The notes under the pieces were generated by a model. That model was not told where the DNA came from and did not search any database. It saw only the letters and a list, made by a program, of their open reading frames with translations. Positions 45,404 to 58,723 of a DNA stretch of 64,000 bases are shown here, piece after piece. Positions within the stretch are counted from its first letter, which is position 1; the number at the start of each line of letters is the position of its first letter. The stretch comes from Pontederia crassipes (taxonomy: Eukaryota > Streptophyta > Magnoliopsida > Commelinales > Pontederiaceae), in assembly GCA_030549335.1 (NCBI GenBank), contig CM060191.1:5771001-5835000 (forward strand), read 5' to 3'. The position numbers were made by a program, and so were the translations under genes.

Positions 45404-48010
45404 TCACTGTTTGTCCCTTCTGTCTGTTTCAGAGTTTTCCAAGTTCCCTGGTTCATTATTGGGATGTTTTCTTTCCTGAGTCCAAAAAAGAATAATCAGT
45501 CAACCTAGTGAAATTGGTACACATAAATGTCAAAGTGGGAGCTTAGGAAAATCTCAGTCAAATATACTTCTAGAAACTAAACATCCAGATGAACGAAATT
45601 AACAAGAGCATCAGAATGTTGTATGTTTTTGTTAACAAGAGCATGGTTACTTGTGAACCTGCTTCTAGAAGTAGATAACATCGTCCATCAGAGCTGCAAC
45701 TGAGACTATGATTTTATTTCCTGAAATTGTAGTTATCATTCTGTAGACTGAAGATATCATATACCAGTATGCAAAAGAAAAAACATAAGAATTATATATA
45801 CAAGAGAGCAGCATGATATAATCCTTATGAATTCATCAAGATGTGTGTCCTAATGAGAAGATTTTAGCACATTTCAATCAAATGAATCATGAAGTATTAC
45901 ATGCTGCTTGGAGAATTTGTACAACTGAGAAGAAAAATATGGCATGCCAAATAAGTGCACAGTCATGCGTTCTAAGTGTTGATGACAAAGCAAAAGAAAT
46001 CAAACAAACCTTGCTAGAAATATGGTTCTTAGTCTCCAGCATTTGGACAATCTGCCCCATCATCGGTCGTCTTCGAGAATCTGGATCAATGCACTGCAAA
46101 GCCACCAAAAGTGCCCTTTTAAGAGCTTTCGTAGGTGGCCTCTTCAGTATATTCGGATCCACAACCTCCATTGAGCGCATGGTTCCAACCATCATTTTAA
46201 GCCAGTCTACAAGATTAACCTGCAAACATCATGGAACAAAGTCAGGCACACAACAAGCAAAGCAGAATTTGTGTTGAATTGATTTTTGCATAAACATCTA
46301 TGTACCTCATTAGCTGGTCGCCCATAGTCCACGGGATCTCTCCCAGTAATGACCTCTAAAAGAAGAATGCCGAAGCTGTACACATCGCTTTTTTCATTAA
46401 GAAGTCCAGTATGTGCATATTCTGGTGCAACATACCTACCAGGAAGAAGGAAATTTTGATTAAGTCAAAATAGTTTCCATGTTCTACCACATTAACCAGT
46501 AACAGAGACATGTCTAGTGTGTGCTTGAGTAAGCTTGAGAAAAAGTTTTACCCAAAAGTCCCCATTACGCGAGTGGAAACATGACTTTTCCCAGATCCAA
46601 GCAACTTAGCCAAGCCAAAGTCGGATACTTTTGCATTGAAGTCATTATCAATCAATATATTGCTTGATTTGATGTCACGATGCACCACTTTAGGCTCAAT
46701 TGCTTCGTGTAAATAGGCAAGGCTGTCAAAACAAAATGCAAATCTAAGACTATCACAAGGTGCACCTTGTCAATTAAGTAAAACCATAGACATCTTGGGA
46801 AAATGTGAGGTCAAGCTTGTGACTTACGCTTTGGCAGTGCCGAGTAGAATCTTCATTCGAGCCTCCCACGATAGACAGTCATGTCCTTCCGTGGTTCCAT
46901 GAAGCCATTGTTCAAGATTTCCATTGTTAACATACTCATAAACTAACATCCTGAGAAGTTACTAAACTTTGTTAACAGAAGGTCTTTGGAGAAAGACAAC
47001 CATAATATATAAATACTCATAAGGTGCAAGTGTTCGGCAATGTTAGAGTTGCTGCTCGATATAAGTATGACTGCTACATTGCTAGCCACTACATATAATA
47101 GTGGTTCCATGCTAGAAAAGTTGGGGAAGAACAGATTGTGCACCTTTCAGTTCCCTCAACACAGTATCCAAGAAGCCGAACTAAATTCTTGTGACGAACA
47201 TGGCCAATTGCCTCAACTTCCACCCTGAATTCCTTCTCTGCTTGTCCTCTAGAATTAAACAAAGGAATCCATTTAAGCACAAAAAAAATGCAGAATGTTG
47301 TTCTAGCACACATTTTTCTGTAACATATATGGGAGATTTATAATTGGATGAATCTGCGTATGGACTTACAGGTTGTTAAAAAGCCTTTTGACTGCCACTG
47401 GAGTTCCATTAATCAGCTTGCCCTGGTAGACAATTCCATATCCACCCTCCCCAATAATATTACCTTTGGAGAAATGGTTGGTTGCTGTTTCCAATTCCCT
47501 TAAGGTGAACCAGTAGCCCCAGCCTGGCTGAGAGAACTCTGGAAGGCCTGTCCTTGCAGAAGCAGAAGGTTGAGGTGCTGCCGGTTGTGATCCACTGGTT
47601 GCATCGACATGCTTCCTGCTTCCGTCTTCACTACGAAATAAGTCTAAGCGATCATTGCTATCTGCATTGCTGAATTCACTGGAACCCAATTGCACCATGC
47701 CGTCTTCAGACGCTTTTTCATCGGGCTTTCCACGAATCACAATATAAACTCCTTCATGTGGCACGAATTTACGATCTACATGCACCTCCTTAACTTCAGT
47801 CGAAAAGTCAGGAATCTGAGTAATAGGTAGGCCGCTAGCATCCCATTTGCACCTTCTTCGGCTCCGAACTGTGACATATATCACTAGCAGGAGCAAAGCA
47901 CAGAACATGAGAACACCAAAACTAATCCCAACGACCTCCCATATCCTGAGGCCAAAAGGGCCAACTTGCCGGGAAAGGTGATGGCTAATAGTAGTATTCG
48001 TAGCTGACAT
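45404..48010 (-). CDS. Receptor-like Ser/Thr kinase with short ectodomain (At5g18500/At3g59110 type)
   Basis: Seven exons on the minus strand: 48010-47370, 47248-47144, 46950-46828, 46722-46552, 46435-46306, 46219-46010 and 45475-45404. All are GT-AG and the frame closes at 483 residues. A short outer part ([20 protein letters not shown]) is followed by one membrane helix (about 24-50), a basic stop-transfer RSRRR, and a 130-residue linker rich in Ser, Asp and Gln. The kinase domain has [52 protein letters not shown] and [20 protein letters not shown]. This is the plant family with very small ectodomain and a conserved [14 protein letters not shown] entry to the kinase. Ligands and substrates are unknown to me. 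The last exon encodes only a 23-residue acidic/basic tail. It runs convergent to the PTI1-like gene. Confidence 0.9.
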
Positions 48011-48620
48011 GCTCCTGCTGCCAAAGTCCCTAGTGAAAAGAGATGAAACAAAACGTATCAGAAACCATTACCTTCTTACTAATCTCCTCGCCCAACGATT
48101 TCTAAATGCATGCCACAACAAAGACGGGAACTTTGTTGCAGCACTCGTCTCTCCCTCCCTGAAAACAGCATAAGAAGGCGTGGAAAGGCGAGATTTTGGG
48201 ACTCACCCTCACCGGAGCTCCAAGGACGCCTCTTTCTCAGTTATCCTCCCGTGAGGTCGAAAGCGATCACCTTCCCATTTCTCGCGGCCAACTTATACCC
48301 GCATGCCTCCAAACGCCATGCGCCAACAGCGCCCAAGTCGTACGATCCCTACAAGCCCCGGACGCGTCCGAGAAAGCTACGGCCCCGTGAGGAAGTAGGC
48401 GCGAAAGGAGAGACAGAGAGATGATTATGAGGCGCCTGCGGTTGTTGCGGGTGACGATGGGACCGCGGCTGGGATTTGGAGGAAGCAAATGCCGGGGACG
48501 TGTTTTTGGCGCAAGCAGCGGCGGAAGCAAGGGAAGGTCTCAATTTCTTAAGATAAAAGAGCTCGGACTCGGAGAGTTAATGGGAGCTCACAGGTAGCAG
48601 TTCGTGGGAGGGAATTGGAG
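48011..48620 (-). other. 5'UTR and promoter region of the receptor-like kinase
   Basis: A GC-rich stretch (48160-48545) upstream of the kinase ATG, probably containing a 5'UTR exon and an intron. Overlapping ORFs on both strands lack motifs and are taken as by-products of GC content. Confidence 0.4.
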
Positions 48621-51600
48621 CAACGTGGTATTTTTATTTCAGGCGAGGAAGAGTATAAGTAGAGTAAAGGAGAAGTCTTTGAGATGGAGGGGTGGACTTA
48701 TCAGTCTGGTTGGTAGTCTTGTCAGAAAAAAAAATAGAACAAAACGATGCTTGCAATTGCAGTAAAATTATTAAAAAAAAAGGAAAGAAAGAACAAATCT
48801 TTACTTATCTTCTTTTTATTTCAATGAATTCAATTTCAGAAAAAAACTTGTTCATAAAGCTGCAAGTTTTTTTTTTCTTATTGTCATTCAGAAAGAAATT
48901 ATTTTATTTCATGTTCCATATTTGAAAGGAATGAACTTTCTGAGAGTATGCAGATCGATCATTATAGATTGTAAGTTGTGAGCTTTTGTGTTCTCCAGTG
49001 AAGTATTAGTTGCATTAAAAAACAGGAAAAAGAGGAGGCGTATCTTATTTTGATCTATCCATCTGTTTGGTTTTGATTAATTAAGAGCATAAATAAGCAA
49101 CCGGTGGATTTAGCTTCTAAGCAACCTGAGATTTGTTGCAAGTAATACAGAAGCCAAGCAAAACATTTTTTTTTTGTTTTTGGGCCACAAAAAAAAAAGC
49201 AGTACCCACAGTGTGTCCTTGTTCATTGATCAAAATGTAGCTTCGAAGCCAATCATTGGACGAGGAACAAGAAAAAGAGACGTTAAATGTGAAAATTTTC
49301 CAATTTACTGTCTCAACAGAAAGAAACAGAGCGTTGGAAGATTAAATATCAGATAAGTTACGCTACACAATTATTTCATGCATGGCAAATCGGAATAAAA
49401 TTCATTATCTTGAGTTACTGTCCTGTGTGACGTTCCACATAGATTGATAGTTTAATTGAGGCCAGCGAGCTGTATATCATTGTGATTTATGACAGTCCAT
49501 AAGCAGAATTTTTTATCTGAGTAACTTGCAGAGATGAGGTAATGAACACAGAACAAAACCCATGAGTCTGATCTGGAATCCTATTGTTTACAACTGTACA
49601 CACTTGTTCTGGTGGTCCAATTTGTGCAGTACCCATTAAATACTTTTTGACTTTACTCCACAGTTCTCCAACTAGCAATTTTTGATAATATAGATGTAGG
49701 TTTTGTGTTGTTGAGCCCTTCATTTCAGAATAAAGTACATGCCTGATCCAGGCACTTTTGTCCACGAATAATTCAATGAAGTTGAGAAGTGGTAGTTGGT
49801 AATAGTCACGACCATATCTATTTCAACTACAATAAGCAATAAAATTTATAGTTAGTTTCTGTTCTGAAAAAAAAAAGTTTAAAAATAAATGCCACAAAGT
49901 GGCAAATCATGAAGAAATGATATCACAGAAATGGTGGCTCGGACCACCTTTACCAGAATGGTAGTGGTCATCTCTCTCTCTCTAACTATTCACCTATTTC
50001 CTCAATCAACTCTATTTTCTTAACTAGTAGTTTAGCCATTCCTTCATTTTTCTTATAAACATTCATGTTACTGGAATAATTAACCATCAGCACAGCAGGG
50101 GGAACGGCATCATGCATGGAGATTATCTACCAATTTCCATGTATTCATCCATCATCCACGATTAGGAATATGTATATATATATATAATGGTGCTGCAGAT
50201 ATATACCAATCGAATTTTGCAAGGCCTGCCAAGAAGAAGTTTCCCTGTCATCCCGTGCCGGATCATCGGACAGCAGGACTCCAGTGGCCCCATTGTGGTG
50301 CCCAACAGCCAGCATTCAGAGGATTCGCACCATCTGCACCTTTGTCTCTACTGTACTGTGCCATTGCTGCTGGGGCACAACCAGTTGGTTGCACCACCAA
50401 TAATTATAGTGGAAATGAGAGGTTCAATGGAGGTTGCATGTGGAGCTTTGTCTGCATCAATGGCACTATCCGAACACTGTTTAAGGCGCCACCCTCGGAT
50501 TAATGCTTGCTGTTAAACTTGTTGATTCATGTGCTAATGTAAGACATTAGTACAAGAACAACCCCCCTTTACATTTCTGCATCTATTTTGAATTATAAGC
50601 GCTCCAATTTCTTTTCTCCGGTCCCTTATATGGAAATGCAATTAGTGAGTATGCCTGAAGACATTATAACCAATTAATGATATCTGTGAAACACATTTTT
50701 CAGTAAATGTCTACATTTTACAGTGTCATAGAAGAAGCAGATGGTGAACAAAGACGGCTCCTAATAGCAGAGACAAAGGGGAACACTACACTAACAACTG
50801 CATTTAAACAAAATCGTTGAATACGGCAGGGTACAGGAATTCCCCTTCCCCACTTAGAATAAACTTTGCAAAGTGAGGGAATCAATTATATTTTTATGCT
50901 GGATGACCAAGACAAATCTCACAATTGGGATTTGGGGGGTCATATAAACATGATCTCCGCATGCTGTGTGTACAGTTGTTTATACTCCTACCACTGTCTC
51001 AATAAAAATAATTTTCTTTTGGTTTATAGTGGTTTACATTCCTAAACTTCCATTGTCAGATATATACTATAATCTTGGTTTACACTTAATATGGGTTGAT
51101 ATCCCTTAAACTTTCATCATCTCATTATGCTATAACACTTTTTTGCTGAGGTTTCCTGAACTCTCGTTGTCTGACTTATACCATAATCAAACTTATGCTT
51201 GTCATTCAAACTCTTGCGTGAAGCAGCTGCGATTATTGTTCTTCTCGCTCTCAACTTGCTAATTATTTTATCAGGAAATACTCCAACTTATCAGATAATA
51301 AGGATACGCTTGTCCTTATTGGAGATGAATTGGAGATATGCATCTTCATATGTGTTTGCATAATTGCAGTTTTGTCTTCAGCAATATCAATCATCAGCAG
51401 CTCACATGATAAATTTAATACTCAAAGCACAAACGTCCAAGGTCCCGTGTGCTCCTGTCCTTTTTGTCCTGCATGCAGACTTCAGCATCAAACCAGATCA
51501 GTGTGCATTCCTGTAGCTTAATCATTGGGAGCCTTCAATGCATATTTCTGTTCATCCCAATGGTACACAGCTGAGAGAAAAGGGGAGCCACATATCTGGC

Positions 51601-53100
51601 ACAACATTTATCTGGAAAGATGGCACAGTATGCCTGTGATAAATAATTGATTCAGATCAGAGAGCACAGAAGTCTAACAGAATGCATTGTATCATCGGTT
51701 TACAATTTCTCAATGATGCTCCATTTGAAGACTATGCATGCAATCATACGAGTATATCATAAACCATTACCTCCAGGAAAAAAAAGGAACATATGCATGC
51801 ACACACATGACTGTCTTGTAATGTGGAAGAAGTGGTACATCCATATCAGTACATAGCTCTGTACAATACCTCTGATCATAAGAGATGTGTGTGTTTTATG
51901 ATGAAAAAGAAGAGAAACACATAACAAAAAGTTCAGATCACGTTCTTTGCTATCGATGGGACTTGTTCCCGGAAGCATTTTAGGCTAAAGAAACGTTAAT
52001 AATGTCTTAAATTTTATCCCAATTAAAAATAATTGGACCTCAAAACACTTCAAAACAAAATGTGCTTTTGAAATTAATTCGAAATATTATGTTGTACTTT
52101 GTCTGTGATTCAAAATTGATATGATTTCATATCATAACATATGTCCTAATTTTAAAAGATTAATGCAGAGTTTTAGTCGATTTATAATTTGTACTTGTTT
52201 ATATAAATTTTGTAAGGCTGTATTTGATTTGGAAATCAAATTAGAACCGTGGACTGTTCTAGTTTGGTTCCCAAACACGATCAGTTGGAATTGCGGTTCC
52301 AGTAGAATAAAAATTAGAACTGACCTGGTTCCAATGACTCTGATTCCTGCTAGATTTTTTTTTCTCGATGCGACACTTTTTTTTTTGTTTTTGTTTTTCT
52401 TTTTTCTCCACACATTTCTCTTATATAATACTCTTTTGTTTTTAAAAATAAAACATAATTTTTTTACGTTAAATTAAAATTCTAGTGCGTTTTATGCTAC
52501 ATAATTTAAAATCCTAATAAGAACAAAATATTGGATAAAAGAGAATGCCTATTTTGATCACTAATTAGTTCATCTCTGCATTTTTTATTTCAAGATGGTT
52601 CATAGACTTCAAACAAAAAAAATAGAAATTAGAAGGAACACAAACCGGCTCTTTATCCTTTATCCCTAATTTCCTACTCTGATCAAACTCACACCACCTT
52701 TTTTTTCTCATTCCAATCTGCAAGTAACCTCGCGAAAGCCACTCCATTTTATATCCACAGTTCGGTGTTATTTTTTTTCTTTACTTTCCACAACCTCGTA
52801 TTTTTCTTTATAAAAAATAAAAAAATATATTCAATTAGTTTTTCCAAAATATTAATGTTTTTATTACTCCTATCAATTTTTTAATGTTTTTGCTTGTTTA
52901 AGAAATGATCCGTTAATTCGCTATCATCATTTTGAAAGTAAGAGACTTGAGCATAGAAAATGCTCGACAATAAAACTTACCCTTTAGTTTGAAATGGATT
53001 TTATACGTCTTTAAAAATCTTAATAAATTATAGAAGTAGAATTAGATAAGTGAAAAAATGAATAGAAAATAGACGACAAATAAAGTGAACAACTTTTGGT
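48621..53100. other. Long AT-rich intergenic region without a supported gene
   Basis: No exon with recognisable content. ORFs at 50187-50516 overlap in two frames and show no motif. A TA run lies at 50170-50187. Around 52225-52340 repeated GAACC/GGTTC words look like part of an old transposon. No RNA gene was seen. Confidence 0.4.
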
Positions 53101-53189
53101 AACCCTGAGCGGTCATATACTAATTTATAAGGGTGTAAGAAAATCTTACCAATCAGACTGATGCGAAAAAATCGAATAAAAAATATTAA

Positions 53190-53640
53190 AATTTAAAAAC
53201 CTAAATATAATTTAGGATATTTTTAATAAATTAAAATTCATCCGTTAAAATTAGGGTCCATAAAAAAATATATGGCCAATGGAGCACATTTTTTATTTAT
53301 ATAATTAATTCATAAATTATCCATTTTTATTATAAATATAATATTTTTTGTATAAAATTTCATACTTTTCTATCACCAAATTTTAATTTTGCAACTTTAA
53401 AATTTTAGTAGTATATTTTATATTTAATATAAAATTAAATAATTTATGTTAATTTTAATTTATTATATATTTTAAAAGATATAACTATGTAAAAGTAAGG
53501 CTCCTAAAAAATTGATCCGTTAGAAGTTGATTTTTATTTTTAAAATAATTTTAAGATGATTTATAAAATTTTAAAAATTAATTCTAAAAATAACGGATGA
53601 TTTATTTTTTGGACAAAAAAAATTTGACTTCACCCGACCT
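53190..53640. repeat. Dispersed AT-rich repeat, copy 2 (related to 30520-31010)
   Basis: Same order of blocks as copy 1: TAAAATTCATCCGTTAAAAT, GGGTCCA, GGAGCACAT, TTATATAATTAATTCATAAA, ATATAATATTTTTTGTATAA, a long AT section, and an end with CACCCGACCTACTTTCACCC. Same orientation as copy 1. No coding content. Confidence 0.6.
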
Positions 53641-53967
53641 ACTTTCACCCCTATGTATTCCACGATTTAATGAAAAACTAGTTCAACTTTCTAAGGCTTA
53701 CATTTTTAAGTGTGACATATTGTACATTGAAATTAAACAAATATGCATTCCTTTTTTTAGATGCAATTACGGTTACGACTAAAAAATAAACAGTCCTCAA
53801 TTGTTGAACTCCTATATTTTGCTAGATTTCTCTATTATGCTTATACATCTCCAAAAATAGTTTTCTAATATGTGTTTATTTATATTATATAGAGATGCAT
53901 TAACAATAATTTATTTATCTTTCACTCTTGAAAAAAAAAGAAAAAAAGGATTTTAGAAGAAGAATGA

Positions 53968-54166
53968 CTCTCCTGTTTGGTATAAGAATGATGCATAAGA
54001 ATAAGATCTTGTTATCACTTTTATTCCCGAACATTAATTTTGTAAATATGTGGACCTCACATTAATTATTGCAGAACAAAAAAATAGAGATAAATTTGTT
54101 ATTGTCCCTCCTAAGAACATCACTATTCTCATACAGAAGTTATTAATCTTTTATCAAACAAGGTCA
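53968..54166. mobile_element. Possible MITE with imperfect inverted ends
   Basis: CCTGTTTGGTATAAGAATGA at the left is mirrored at the right by CTTGTTTGATAAAAGATTAA when read inverted. About 200 bp long and AT-rich. Inverted ends are imperfect and no target duplication is certain. Confidence 0.35.
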
Positions 54167-54320
54167 TGTCTCTATTGTAATTTGTAATAGTATTTTTTAT
54201 TTTTCTGAAGTGAAGACATGCTTAAAAGAAATGGGACTTAAAAGACCCATTGAGACCATTTGTCTGCCTTTTAAAACTTTCAAAATTTTCCCTCCCTTTC
54301 AGCCTTCGCCCTTCGGTGAC

Positions 54321-54375
54321 CCTCTCTCTCTCTCTCTCCCTCCCTCCCTCCCTCCCTCCCTCCCTCCCTCCCTCC
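54321..54375 (+). repeat. (CT)n(CCCT)n tract ending one base before the haspin ATG
   Basis: CT dinucleotides pass into about ten TCCC tetranucleotides and stop right at the start codon of the haspin gene, so the tract lies in its 5'UTR or core promoter. CT/GA tracts are frequent in plant 5'UTRs and can bind GAGA-type factors. Confidence 0.85.
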
Positions 54376-54376
54376 C

Positions 54377-57300
54377 ATGGCTTCCGGAAATCGAGAAGGT
54401 AACAGCACTTCGCATCATCGCATCAAATGATTCTTCTTCTTCTCTTTCTTCGAATTCCTACTCCTCTACAAATTTCATGTATTTGCAGGCGTCGCACCCG
54501 ATCTTTGGGCGGAGGTGCTCCAAGATGAAGACGTCGAAGGAAGAGCAGAAACCGAAGAACACCGCCAGCCGATGAAACCTCAAATCGCCGTATTCTATGG
54601 ACGAAGAAGAGCTCCGACCTCGACAAGAGAGGATGACAAGACGTAAATACTCGTTTTTTTCCTTTTTTGTGTGCGATTGATGGACAGTATTCCGTGAATG
54701 GGGAGCTCACGTTGAAAGATGCAATTTTCAGGCTTGCTTCTTGCTAAGTGTCGATTTTTGTTCAATTTCGTGTTATGAACAGTAAACCGAGTAGGCGTGA
54801 CAGCCGGGTGAGCTTTGCACCGAGCAAGAGAGTCAGCTGGAATCGATCGCTCTCCATCAGGTATGACGAATTTCGTGCTTTATCCATCATTTTTGTGACT
54901 CGGTGTAGGTAAAATTAAAATTTTGCAATTTTGACTTGTTTCTATGCTCAGGAATTGTTGAAATGACATTTTTCTAGCCCTTTAAAAATGACTACTTGTT
55001 GGTCTCTCGTCATGCATGTTCTTGAAAGTGAAGTGTTTGCTTTTATGCCAGTGTCTAATTTAGTCCACATTATTTCATAATCCTCGATTTGTGGATGCTG
55101 CATCTCTTCTGGTAGTAGTATAATTTCTGTTATGATAATTGACAGAGGAAGAGAAAGCATTGTAGTGGCACCAGGGGTAAATCTGAAGCCTGAACCTAAA
55201 CGGAAAGGAGCTCCGAGGAAATCGAAGCAATTTCCAGAAGCTGTAAGTTTTTCTTTTTGGTCATAGTTTAAGAGCATCACTGCATAGTGTTTCAAAACTC
55301 CATGTACTTATGAATGAAAGGTGGAACTGGACAGGCCCTCCCAGATCTCTCAAAGGAGAAGGCCTACTTCGAAGAAGTGGATGCCTTTGAGCTAATGGAG
55401 GAGAGCCCTTCGCCCAAGAACTTTGGCACATGGGTCTTAGGATCAAAGGAAGTGGATAATGTTGTCCATGATTTGCCTGCCATTTTAGAGCGCTGGAGAA
55501 TCTCAAAACTTGCTTATGGATGTGCTCGGCGACAGCCATTGTTTAATATTATAGAAACACCTATAGTTGCCTCGGGGCATAGTAGTTTTACTGCTTCCAA
55601 TTATTGGTCTTGCAAAACTCCAGAGAGGACTCTGAAGCCAAGAATTCCATTAAAACTTACCTCTAATGGGATGAGCATCAACTCAAATCTTACTAATACC
55701 AACTTCAGCCCGGAGATGAATGGAGACAGCATTATCCCTTCCCTGGGTGCACTACGCATAGAGGATGAGAAAGATGTTGGCAAAAATGTAGATTCTTCTC
55801 AGGAACATTCTAAAGGGTTGGATGGAATTATACTGGACTCACCGAATTTAAATTTACCATCCAATGGTGAATGCCTGAGTGCATTCGACCAGCTCCTCAT
55901 GGCATGCAAACAGTCTGCTCCAATTAGTCTATCAGAAGTCTTCAGCAAATATTGGTATGTTCTGATTCCTCCACTTTGCAGTAGATTCTTGCAAAAAGGA
56001 AAAAAGGACATATGCATATTGTGTGTGTGTGGATTTAATGGAGGTGTAGATCTACATAGTGTAAATCAGCCTTTTTTAGGTAAGTTGTTAATTTTTTTAT
56101 AAATAAAGTGTATACACCAAGAAAAAACTGCCAATGTGTACCCTTGCAACTTACCTAAAAAAGTTGTTTTACACATGTAGATCTAATTGTCTGAGAATTG
56201 TTATTTTCACAAATCATTCTTTGGATTTGTATTTTGGCATGAGGCTTCTAATTATCTGAGAATTGTTATTTTCACAAATCATTCTTTTGAGAGAAGTATA
56301 AATTGCTTGTACGCTTTGGATTTGGTAAACAAATTGAATGTATTGATCTTGAACAGTTTAGATTTCCAAAATAAATTCAAATTGAATTGGTTTCTGTCAG
56401 TGTTTTTCTCCTTTTATTTCAGTTATCTTTCTGAATCTTGTTGGTTCACACATTAACTAGCTTATTGTACCAGTGATACAAATAAGATTGTGAAGATTGG
56501 CGAAGGTACATATGGAGAGGCCTTCAGAGCAGGCGAGACAGTCTGCAAAGTTGTTCCGATTGATGGTGATCTCTTAGTGAATGGTGAAGTCCAGAAGGTT
56601 GAGGAATACCTTTATGATTTTGTTCTGTTCTAAAATTCCATCAGACACTACTGCAACGTTTTGTTGTCACAGAGATCTGAAGAGGTACTTGAGGAAGTAC
56701 TACTTTCCCTGACTCTGAATGGTTTACGGGGACAACAAGAAGAACTTAACAGTGAAAATTCATGCACAGGATTCATAGAAACAAAAGAGTAAATCACAGT
56801 TTGTATATTCTTTGATTTGTCATTTAGCAGATCTGGATGTAAAAATTGCATCTGAATTTACTGAAAAAAGTAATTAATATAATTCTTTCTTCAGTTTCTG
56901 GGTTTGCCAAGGGTCCTATGATGCTGGCTTGATCAAGGCATGGGAAGACTGGGATGCCAAGAATACTTCTGAAAATGATCATCCTAAGGAGTTTCCAGAG
57001 AGCCAGGTTAGCATTCAAAATACTTTTTGCATGTAAGTAAATAATAAATATCAAGTGAACAGCAATTCCACAGAAGATTCTTTGGCAATTGTGTACTGGT
57101 CAATTATCTGATGTATGTTCTTACTTACACGTGTATCTGATGCAAAATTAATGGACATTGTTTTCAGCATTATATTGTGTTTGCACTAGCTAATGGCGGT
57201 AAAGATCTTGAAAGCTTTGCACTCTTAGATTACAACGAAGTTCGAAGTTTATTGCTACAAGTAAGCTTTTGATATTTTACCATGCAATCTTGATTATTTG

Positions 57301-58723
57301 GTAGAATTTCTTTTTGCTTACAGTATCTTTATTCTTTGTAGGTTACAGCCTCCTTAGCTGTTGCAGAAACTGCATGTGAATTTGAGCATCGAGACTTGCA
57401 CTGGTTCTATTTTTATATAAACATGATAAATTTAAAGATTTAAAATTTGTTATTCTTGCTTTCTAGTTACATGGGCAAATTGATTTGCAGGGGCAACATT
57501 CTTTTAAATCGCAATGGAACAACCAGTGTAAATTTTACTCTTAAAGGAAATAAATCAATTGCTCCGGCATTTGGTGTTGCTGTATCAATAATTGATTTCA
57601 CCCTTTCACGGATAAATACTGGTAATGTATTTGTTTTAATGTTACACCTGTTTTATAGACATTTGTCTCAAGATGCTTCCTGCTTTAAAAAATTTCGCTT
57701 GTAGATCAATCTTGATGTTTTTCTAGTGAATGTATGGATAAAGGTGTCAACTTGCAGCATATTACTTGCACAGTGACCTCATAGAACTGTCCTTAGGATG
57801 CAGAACCTGTAAATTCTTTGAAGTTTCTATTGGGTACAAATACTACACCAAGGTTTCATACTTATGACTGAATATGGTCTTTTAGAAAGTCAGGAATGCT
57901 AACAATGGAAAAATTGTGCATCATCGGTCTTTTGTTCTTCTCCTAATAATACACTCTGGTCTATAGGGAAAATTACATGAAAGCTTTTTGACAATTGATA
58001 TTCTGTTTTGACAGGGAAGGCTATATTGTTTCTTGACCTATCTGCCGACCCTGGTTTATTTGAAGGACCAAAAAGAGATATACAGGTGAATTATTTATAT
58101 GTCAATATTTTATTGCAGCTAATTTTATTTTCCATCATGACTAAATATATTTTTCTCATTTTCTCAAAGTCGGAAACATATAGGAAAATGAGAAAAGTAA
58201 CCGAAGATTGCTGGGAAGGAAGGTAAGGCCACCAATTTGAGCTTTAAAAATACTCTTATGATATCTGAATCTTTTATCATGTACAACATAATACAATGTT
58301 AAAAATACTTAATCCAGACGCTATTTGGATTGTACAAATTGAGTTTTCTTTACATGATATTGTAAGTCTATGTATCGCCAGAATTTGAATTCAATTCTTA
58401 TTCGTTCTGTGATCCTCCAGCTTTCCGAAGACAAATGTTCTTTGGTTGATCTATCTAGTAGATGTTTTATTGACAAAGAAATCTTATGTAAGTGAATTAC
58501 CCTGTTAATCTTCGTGTTTCAATTTAAGATATTTGTCTGTCTTCTGCACTTTAGTCTCCAAGCATTTTAATCATTATTTATTATTTGTGCTTCCCAGAAA
58601 CGGACAACAAAAGAAGAGCGGGATCTACGTTCCCTGAAGAAACGTTTAAATTCATATGAATCGGCTACAAGTTCTCTTTCTGATGACTTCTTCTGTGAAA
58701 TGTTGATTGACCATTCCACATGA
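54377..58723 (+). CDS. HASPIN: Haspin, histone H3 Thr3 kinase
   Basis: Fifteen exons: 54377-54398, 54489-54642, 54783-54860, 55146-55242, 55335-55954, 56474-56597, 56673-56788, 56895-57006, 57168-57260, 57342-57403, 57491-57621, 58015-58085, 58170-58222, 58421-58487 and 58598-58723. All use GT-AG and the frame closes at 641 residues. The N-terminal half is low-complexity and basic (YGRRRAP, RVSFAPSKRVSW). The haspin kinase domain starts near residue 325 with IVKIGEGTYGEAFRAGETVCKVVPIDGD. It shows catalytic HRDLHWGNILLN and the haspin-specific IIDFTLSRI in place of DFG, then GKAILFLDLSADPGLFEG and the C-terminal FPKTNVLWLIYLVDVLL helix. Haspin phosphorylates histone H3 at Thr3 in mitosis and positions Aurora kinase at centromeres. 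Exon 1 encodes only seven whole residues, so the first exon is the least sure part. Confidence 0.93.

Noticed and set aside
45275-46277. Plus-strand ORFs over the receptor-like kinase
   Set aside because: They are antisense shadows of its last two exons.
48110-48543. ORFs upstream of the receptor-like kinase
   Set aside because: They sit in the GC-rich 5'UTR/promoter region in both strands and lack motifs.
50187-50516. Two overlapping plus-strand ORFs (109 and 82 codons)
   Set aside because: Neither shows a signal peptide, domain or splice-supported extension. An X8-domain reading was considered but the cysteine pattern does not fit.
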